Of a DNA stretch of 44,255 nucleotides, positions 40,401-44,255 are shown piece by piece. Source of the stretch: Calocera cornea HHB12733 (Eukaryota; Basidiomycota; Dacrymycetes; Dacrymycetales; Dacrymycetaceae); the NCBI GenBank assembly GCA_001632435.1, contig KV424118.1:1-44255 (forward strand), read 5' to 3'. A model generated the notes under the pieces. The model saw nothing but the letters and a program-made list of their open reading frames with translations, had not been told where the DNA came from and made no database searches. The position numbers and the translations under genes were made by a program. The first letter of the stretch is position 1, and each line of letters begins with the position of its first letter.

Positions 40401-41312
40401 CGATGCGGTCGAGTGCGCCTCGCTCACGGGGGTGAGGATGCCCGAGGCGGCGGAGGGCGCGACGGCCGTGTTGGTGTTGGTGGTCCTCGTGCTGGGCGGC
40501 GGCGTCTTCTGCAGCACTGGCACTGGGTCCGAGTGATGCAGGCCGGAGAAGGTAAACGGAGGGGGGACGACGTACGCGTCCGTGTCTGCGTCCTCTTCCT
40601 GGCTGGTCTCGAACGGCGGGAGGAGAGCCGCGTCGGGCTGGTGAGGGTGCATATAAGTGTCACGTCCGCCGCGGGGCAGGGCATGCGGTGCTATCGCCCC
40701 TATCGGGGCGTTGTCGCCGCTTTTGATGTTGCGGACGATGTGTGCGCCAGCGAGGAGGCGCTCTGACTGTGCCGCCTCGTTGTCCCCAACAATCGCATGG
40801 TCCGCGTGCGCACCGGCCCCTATCCCATCGCGGTGCAGTTCATCCGTGCTCCCGGGGGGGAGCGACTCCACATTCGTCTCCAACGTCCACCCCGCCCCGG
40901 CCGTGAGCGCGGTGGTCCCCCCGCTGGCGAAGGACCCGCCGGACTCTGAGGAGGTGTAGTCGATGTGTGCGCCCCTGCGCGGGTGGGGGATGGAGAGGGC
41001 GCTGTTGGTGCTCCCTGTGGTGCCGGTGGAGTAGCTGTGGGTCGCTGCCGAGCTGGAGCCGGTGTTGGGGTTGCTGTGCGAGGCGGAGGAGAGATGGGAG
41101 GGCGCGGTCGAGTCGTCGAACTCGTGGGGCAGGTACAGCGGCTGGGTGCTCACGTCCCCCACCGCGTCGCGTGCGGGCGGCGTCGGCGCGGGAGCGGGAG
41201 CCGGAGCGGGCTCGGGGTCGACCCATCCCGGGTGGAGGTGCGGTGCGTGTGCGGATGAGCCGTATGCGTAGGCGAGGACGTCCTGCGAGTCGATCGACGG
41301 GAAGGACGACAT
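37407..41312 (-). CDS. RAD9/Crb2/53BP1-type DNA-damage checkpoint mediator
   Basis: A single 3.9-kb exon of 1301 residues. The first ~890 residues are disordered, rich in Ser, Pro, Glu and Lys/Arg, with several SQ/TQ sites (PSIDSQDV, ETSQEED, STQPLYL, RSTQSRG) suited to ATM/ATR-type kinases. A tudor region follows at about 890-985 (FALWSKDKCYYPATV, FNVLFDDESISCVPVDSL, KEGDTIAIQKGRQWREARI). Then come two C-terminal BRCT repeats: about 1062-1160 (LEGHAFIVTSKED, TAVWCIAREVSTTPKYLMAL) and about 1214-1301 (SKRILLILSKKDGFFKG, RMVGPGWVKQCLITG). Tudor plus tandem BRCT is the architecture of S. pombe Crb2, budding-yeast Rad9 and human 53BP1, which read methylated/phosphorylated histones at breaks and recruit the effector kinase. 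Met41312 (MSSFPSIDS) was preferred over Met41405, whose leader is basic and repetitive. No introns, unlike most neighbours. Confidence 0.88.
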   Translation of the reverse strand: MSSFPSIDSQDVLAYAYGSSAHAPHLHPGWVDPEPAPAPAPAPTPPARDAVGDVSTQPLYLPHEFDDSTAPSHLSSASHSNPNTGSSSAATHSYSTGTTGSTNSALSIPHPRRGAHIDYTSSESGGSFASGGTTALTAGAGWTLETNVESLPPGSTDELHRDGIGAGAHADHAIVGDNEAAQSERLLAGAHIVRNIKSGDNAPIGAIAPHALPRGGRDTYMHPHQPDAALLPPFETSQEEDADTDAYVVPPPFTFSGLHHSDPVPVLQKTPPPSTRTTNTNTAVAPSAASGILTPVSEAHSTASASKPRSPQLFTIREVDTPAEEESAGHMRARTPSSVKDEVPETPPAGPELEESAELGTPPKRRPAPPSPPAIQSPATAAAAAREHRFLPRKGERAPSPVPPSRESSFGALSPRTRYMDETGRKEREAPEGKGRGRGRGKKGKKGAEEEVEGVPDSRRGKKPLSSAGASKPLPHPRTPTPSPPEPSSAEHDPSGPHTLPTQPSTTASSLVRRSFANIFPALDTDSLHAEDSANAEGPRTGTTATGARGGFGGAVGSGQLLVEGSSSAPLVEEPEQEEDAEMEAEMEVESARAEPGSSSRRVERSTQSRGTRETRTSKGSRSSGLPSESQARRAAEVGRPAKEIGLPHIPVAEEEEGVQGTQEVASPSQHVMPVTPPRSRGKRARPPTEEQDEQEEEGVAKRQKGPEGEPRTPNKAREARKVYSARKKRKSGDVAEEVGEAGAVVLQEAGPSKPVSRGKRKAEKAQSDAESVVSKRPKRGTTNPEVEPSDRGSVASKGATRERAHNQPDAAAESESTSKPRRTAAVKKPAKAAASKGKGKGKAPEVIAEEPEAPQESAPPPATLPDSEVVLEVAADEEPTPSPAIRAGAPFSRVFALWSKDKCYYPATVTAQVSAGRQAGQFNVLFDDESISCVPVDSLRAAVLKEGDTIAIQKGRQWREARIMEGAFSTVQLETLVRVRFDEGSQSTEKVTVRYLRVPKNAVTEWDDRKLTSEQVTPQVVVKKEPEDRRKRAGTAGPGAGSASDSPLAPPSQRHRIRPTSAVLEGHAFIVTSKEDKSKQDLVQRIQLASGEVSEEFGDFFNVDAQRITWKGAERGLTAVWCIAREVSTTPKYLMALALGVPCLGSKFISDVLDQKTALEEWAPYLLAAGRSDYLGSDCSQKVDQLWGQDNADGHPLLDDIMASNFIRRPLRSKRILLILSKKDGFFKGRLVEVFWAMGAEHVETTPAFSLDEDLDSYDFLYWPDEVEMKISLPKAKKVRMVGPGWVKQCLITGLCVPVS

Positions 41313-41579
41313 CCCGGCCACTCGCACGGCGTGCGCGCTGCCTGCGCAGAGCAGAGGTTGCAGGCCACGCCGCATTGGGAGCGAAAGGCGCGTGCGCGGA
41401 AGCATTTACGGCGCGTCGCGTGAGGCAAGCGGGCAGCGCAGGTTGGCTGCTTATCATTTCATTACTACGCTTTAATAGCAAAGCCACATAGTGAGGCTGG
41501 ACTGCATATCGACGTGTATGCGTAGACAGCCTTGTAGTATTCCCATCTATCATTGCCGCAAAACGATCTCCCACCGCCT
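41313..41579. other. Spacer between checkpoint gene and MBOAT A4
   Basis: 267 bp comprising the checkpoint-gene upstream region and the A4 3' region. No gene seen. Confidence 0.5.
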
Positions 41580-42852
41580 CTACAGACCCCTCTCATACCC
41601 GGGATGCCACTCGCCCTCCCACACGCCCTGCACGACCGAGAACGCCCGCTCCTCGCCCTTGTCAAAGAACCCGGCCCGAATGAGCGGCTCCGTCCTCACA
41701 GGCGTGAGGAGCACGATCCACCCTGCGACCCACACGTACCCCAGGGCGCGCACCCTCCAGCTGTCCTTGATCCCCCATCTCGTGCCCAAAGCGACTAGGA
41801 AGTCTTCGAGCGTTATCACCACCGCTTGGAGCACGAAGAAGAGCACCGTCAGCGCCGGGGCCGTATGTTCCCGGAGCATTGCGTACGTGCCGACCCAGTG
41901 GACGGCCCCGGAGAGGAGGAAGGCGAGGTAGAGCTCGACGTAGGGCAGGAGCCGGCTGCCCTTCTTGAGCCCAAGGAGGGTGCGTGAGAGGTACTGCGAG
42001 TTGGAGGTGAGGAACCGGCGGAAGAGGTCGTGCCATGCGCGTCTGGGCGTTGTCATCGTGTTCGTCCGTCAGTGTATAAGAGGACTGGGGGGGGGGGAGT
42101 ACGCACCCCCAGAACCGCCGCATACTGTACGCCTGGTGCACACCGCCGTACAGGCCCGGCCACTCGCTCGGCCGGGACACGCCCATCCCCACAGACGCGC
42201 CCGCCAGAAACGCGTGCGACAGCACCATCCCCGCGCACAGATTCCCATACCACGCGCCGACGTACACCGCCGTCCAGAGCGGGCCGTCGGCGAAGACCGA
42301 CCCGCCGGCGTGCATGGCCGCCCGCTTGCGGAAGAGCGTGCCCGTCAGGTCCTTGATGAGGTATGCGGCTGCCCAGCGGGCAGCCTGCCGGAGCACGAAG
42401 CGGCCTCGGCCCGCCGAATCGGACGGGCGCGCGGGGTGCGCCTTGACGGCCTCCCAGTTCCAGCCGATGCCGCGGACGTTGCTCGCCAGGTCTGCGGCCC
42501 ACAGCAGGCGCTTCCACCAGGGCAGGTCGTGGTACTTCCCCTCCCCGAGTGCGGGGCGGTGGTACTCACTCTGCGAGTCGTGCAGGACCAGGAAGTCGCA
42601 CGCGAGCAGCAGGTTGCTCGCGAGCCCGTTGGCCAGGTGGTGGTCCGAGAACGGCTCGCCGGTCGTCGTGCAGAATACGAAGTAGGCGTCGAGCACGAGC
42701 ATGCCCAGGAGGAGGAGGCGGCGGATAGCCGCGGACGGGGTGAGCAGGCCGACGACGTGCAGGACGTGGCTGAGGAAGAGGTACGGCACGAGGGGAGGAG
42801 TGATGAGCGTTAGGCCGGCGGCGGGCGCGATGGTTGCGATGGTGTCGGCCAT
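41580..42852 (-). CDS. Wax-synthase-type MBOAT acyltransferase A4
   Basis: Two exons, complement of 42107..42852 and 41580..42042, give 402 residues. Motifs: LLLACDFLVLHDSQSEYH, LPWWKRLLWAAD, NVRGIGWNWE, RGRFVLRQAARW, GGSVFADGPLW, SMRRFWG|RAWHDLFRRF and LLSGAVHWVG. His253 and His297 are conserved. It has a two-residue insertion (PA) in the loop before LGEGKYHDLPWW. Codon usage is markedly more G/C-ending than in B/C and closer to the housekeeping genes. It lies 24 kb or more from the other A copies, at the edge of the cluster. Met42852 (MADTIATIAPAAGL) aligns with A1. A TATA-like ATAAAA lies about 75 bp upstream. Substrate unknown. Confidence 0.9.
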
Positions 42853-43560
42853 GTCTCTCGCTCGTTGGGCGACTCGAGTGTGCTACGGGCAGCGTCCGCC
42901 GGTCGTTGCCTGCCAATCCACCGTTTTATCTGCACACTGTACGCGCTGCATCGAATGCGATAAAGAGACGCCAACAGACGGCACCGACTCTGATCCGAAT
43001 CCTCGCCGATAGTCCACCATTATCCACAAGGTTGCATCACTTCAAGTAAGAGCAAAGTCCAATGCGTGCCGAGCTTGGCTGCGCCGGGCTGCTGTGTGCG
43101 GAAGTCCGAGTCCGAGCCTTGCCGAGCCTTGCCGATCAGCTTGCTCTGCGGTCGCTAGAAGGATGGATGCCGGTTGTATGGAAGTCGACAGGCAGCAAGC
43201 TCTGAAGTTGTCTAGCGATCGCTCTCGAATCAGGCAGTAAACATTGGCCAAGCAGCAGATCTAATTTCAGCAAAGATGAGCGTCCGCTCAGGCAGACGCG
43301 GACGCAGCAGATCGGTACTGCGAAGAGACGGATCGCGGATGCGCCCGCATGAGATGTTGCTGTTGAGGTCTCGCGTATCATGTACGTATGCAGGCGTCTG
43401 GGCGGACGCATTTACTTACCGCGTGTGGTGCACCCGGGCTGGTCTTCGACTACAACAGTTGCACCTGTGCACTTGTATCATGGTCACTTTGTATCACCTC
43501 CGGTTTGGTATTGAGCAGGGCACGCATGATGAACATGCATAGTAAGATGTCATAGGATAT
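42853..43560. other. A4 upstream region and spacer
   Basis: About 700 bp without a convincing gene. A TATA-like element (ATAAAA on the minus strand, about 42923-42929) lies near the A4 start. A short gagccttgcc repeat occurs near 43110-43135. A plus-strand open frame from 43276 has no recognisable features and is probably chance. Confidence 0.5.
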
Positions 43561-43689
43561 GCATCAGCCCTCTACATTTGCATAATGCATCAACTTTGGG
43601 GAAAATTTGCCTACTGTGATACAAGTATAGAGGTGCCCAATGGATCAAATTTGACCAAGTTTGAGGCTGTGAGCCTTGGTCCCTAGAGG

Positions 43690-43975
43690 CAAAAATTGCC
43701 TTTTGAGCAGATGTGCCCCTCTGTCCTCACCAACAAGGGGTCAGAAGCAAAAGAAGCCTGAGCATGAGCACCTGAGCCTTGAGCAGAAGATCCAAATTCT
43801 TGACTTTCTGAAAGGGCCTTGGATAATGCCCTCACTAGTTGACCTTCTTCAGGGGGGAGCACCGCAGGATACTGTTAAGACCGTTCTATATTGCAAGAGA
43901 CGTCTAGATACAGCACTAGGAAGGTGGCCGCAGGGAAGGAAGAAGATAGAGAATGAAGGGGACGGAGAATGACAG
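43690..43975 (+). mobile_element. Probable decayed DNA-transposon N-terminal fragment
   Basis: A plus-strand frame with no ATG reads EHEHLSLEQKIQILDFLK, like the start of CENP-B/pogo-type helix-turn-helix DNA-binding domains, and later QDTVKTVLYCKRRL. Between them the expected helix is scrambled (GPWIMPSLVDLLQGG), which suggests frameshift damage. It ends with a stop and no DDE catalytic domain follows. The flanking DNA (43540-43700) is distinctly AT-richer than the rest of the window. No inverted termini were found. Confidence 0.35.
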
Positions 43976-43984
43976 AAAATTACC

Positions 43985-44255
43985 ATAGGCAGGAGCCCGA
44001 GTCCCGGCGAGGCTTGGGTGTATAGGTGTGGCCCCAGTGGGGCCCGGGAATGCGGCTCCGGCATGTTGAGAGGGCGTCAGGGATCACCTGGGTGCACAGC
44101 CCCTCGGGGGCTCCGGGGATGCGGCTCCGGCATGTTGAGAGGGCGTCAGGGATTGCCTGGGTGCACAGCCCCTCGGGGGCTCCGGGGATGCGGCTCCGGC
44201 ATGTTGAGAGGGCGTCAGGGTTTAGCCCTCGGCATGCAGCCCCAGTGGGGCCCAA
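43985..44255. repeat. 69-bp minisatellite running off the right edge
   Basis: The segment starting tgcggctccggcatgttgag recurs at 44051, 44120 and 44189, a constant period of 69 bp. A partial, diverged unit precedes it. 69 is a multiple of three, and the minus-strand frame stays open through all copies with a 23-residue repeat that contains DALSTCRSRIPG. Each unit contains a short GC-rich hairpin. The array is truncated by the window end. Confidence 0.85.

Noticed and set aside
44051..44255. CRISPR-like array
   Set aside because: Whole 69-bp units repeat with no unique spacers, and the genome is eukaryotic.

Overview
The window is nuclear DNA of a filamentous basidiomycete, most likely an Agaricomycete. 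The genes are GC-rich and broken by many introns of about 40-60 nt with GT(G/A/C)..AG ends. The housekeeping genes (TRAPP BET3, mitochondrial uS13, LEU4, LIN1/CD2BP2, GUS1, a CAB4-type PPAT, a RAD9/Crb2-type checkpoint protein, CipC/DUF3759 proteins) match fungal families. I cannot fix the order or genus from the sequence alone.

Layout. 1-8060 is a compact housekeeping block: an EH-domain IRS4-like protein (-), BET3 (+), mitochondrial uS13 (-) and 2-isopropylmalate synthase (+), in two divergent pairs. 8061-18000 is an accessory block of wax-synthase-type membrane-bound O-acyltransferases (MBOATs): A1, B1, C1 (+), then a relic and A2, A3 (-). 18001-26266 holds LIN1/CD2BP2, isoamyl-acetate-hydrolysing esterase, a DapA-family aldolase, a CipC-like protein and a TauD/TfdA dioxygenase. 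26924-29930 is a second MBOAT pair, C2-B2, on the minus strand. It is an inverted copy of B1-C1. 30645-41312 returns to mostly conserved genes: cytosolic GluRS (-), phosphopantetheine adenylyltransferase (+), an alpha/beta-hydrolase (-), a second CipC-like gene (+) and a 1301-residue tudor/BRCT checkpoint mediator (-). 41580-42852 is a further MBOAT, A4. The right edge carries a probable decayed DNA-transposon fragment and a 69-bp minisatellite.

The most unusual content is the MBOAT family: eight apparently intact genes plus a 77-bp relic. They fall into three lineages (A x4, B x2, C x2), spread by tandem duplication (A2/A3) and by an inverted duplication of about 3.2 kb (B1-C1 versus C2-B2) whose arms enclose about 13 kb of unrelated genes. 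In B and C the conserved WH motif sits on a 28-nt microexon; in A that exon is fused to the last exon. I see no terpene cyclase, polyketide synthase, NRPS or P450, so a classical biosynthetic cluster cannot be claimed. The dioxygenase, aldolase and CipC genes nearby are accessory-type neighbours whose link to the MBOATs is only a hypothesis.

Other points of note: a LEU4 with two tandem regulatory LeuA units, a DapA-family gene whose first intron appears to have lost its AG acceptor and is retained in frame, two GC-AG introns each with a GT-AG paralogue in the same window, and TATA boxes restricted to the accessory genes. All coordinates and splice sites were read by eye. Protein-family calls rest on recognised motifs, not on database searches.
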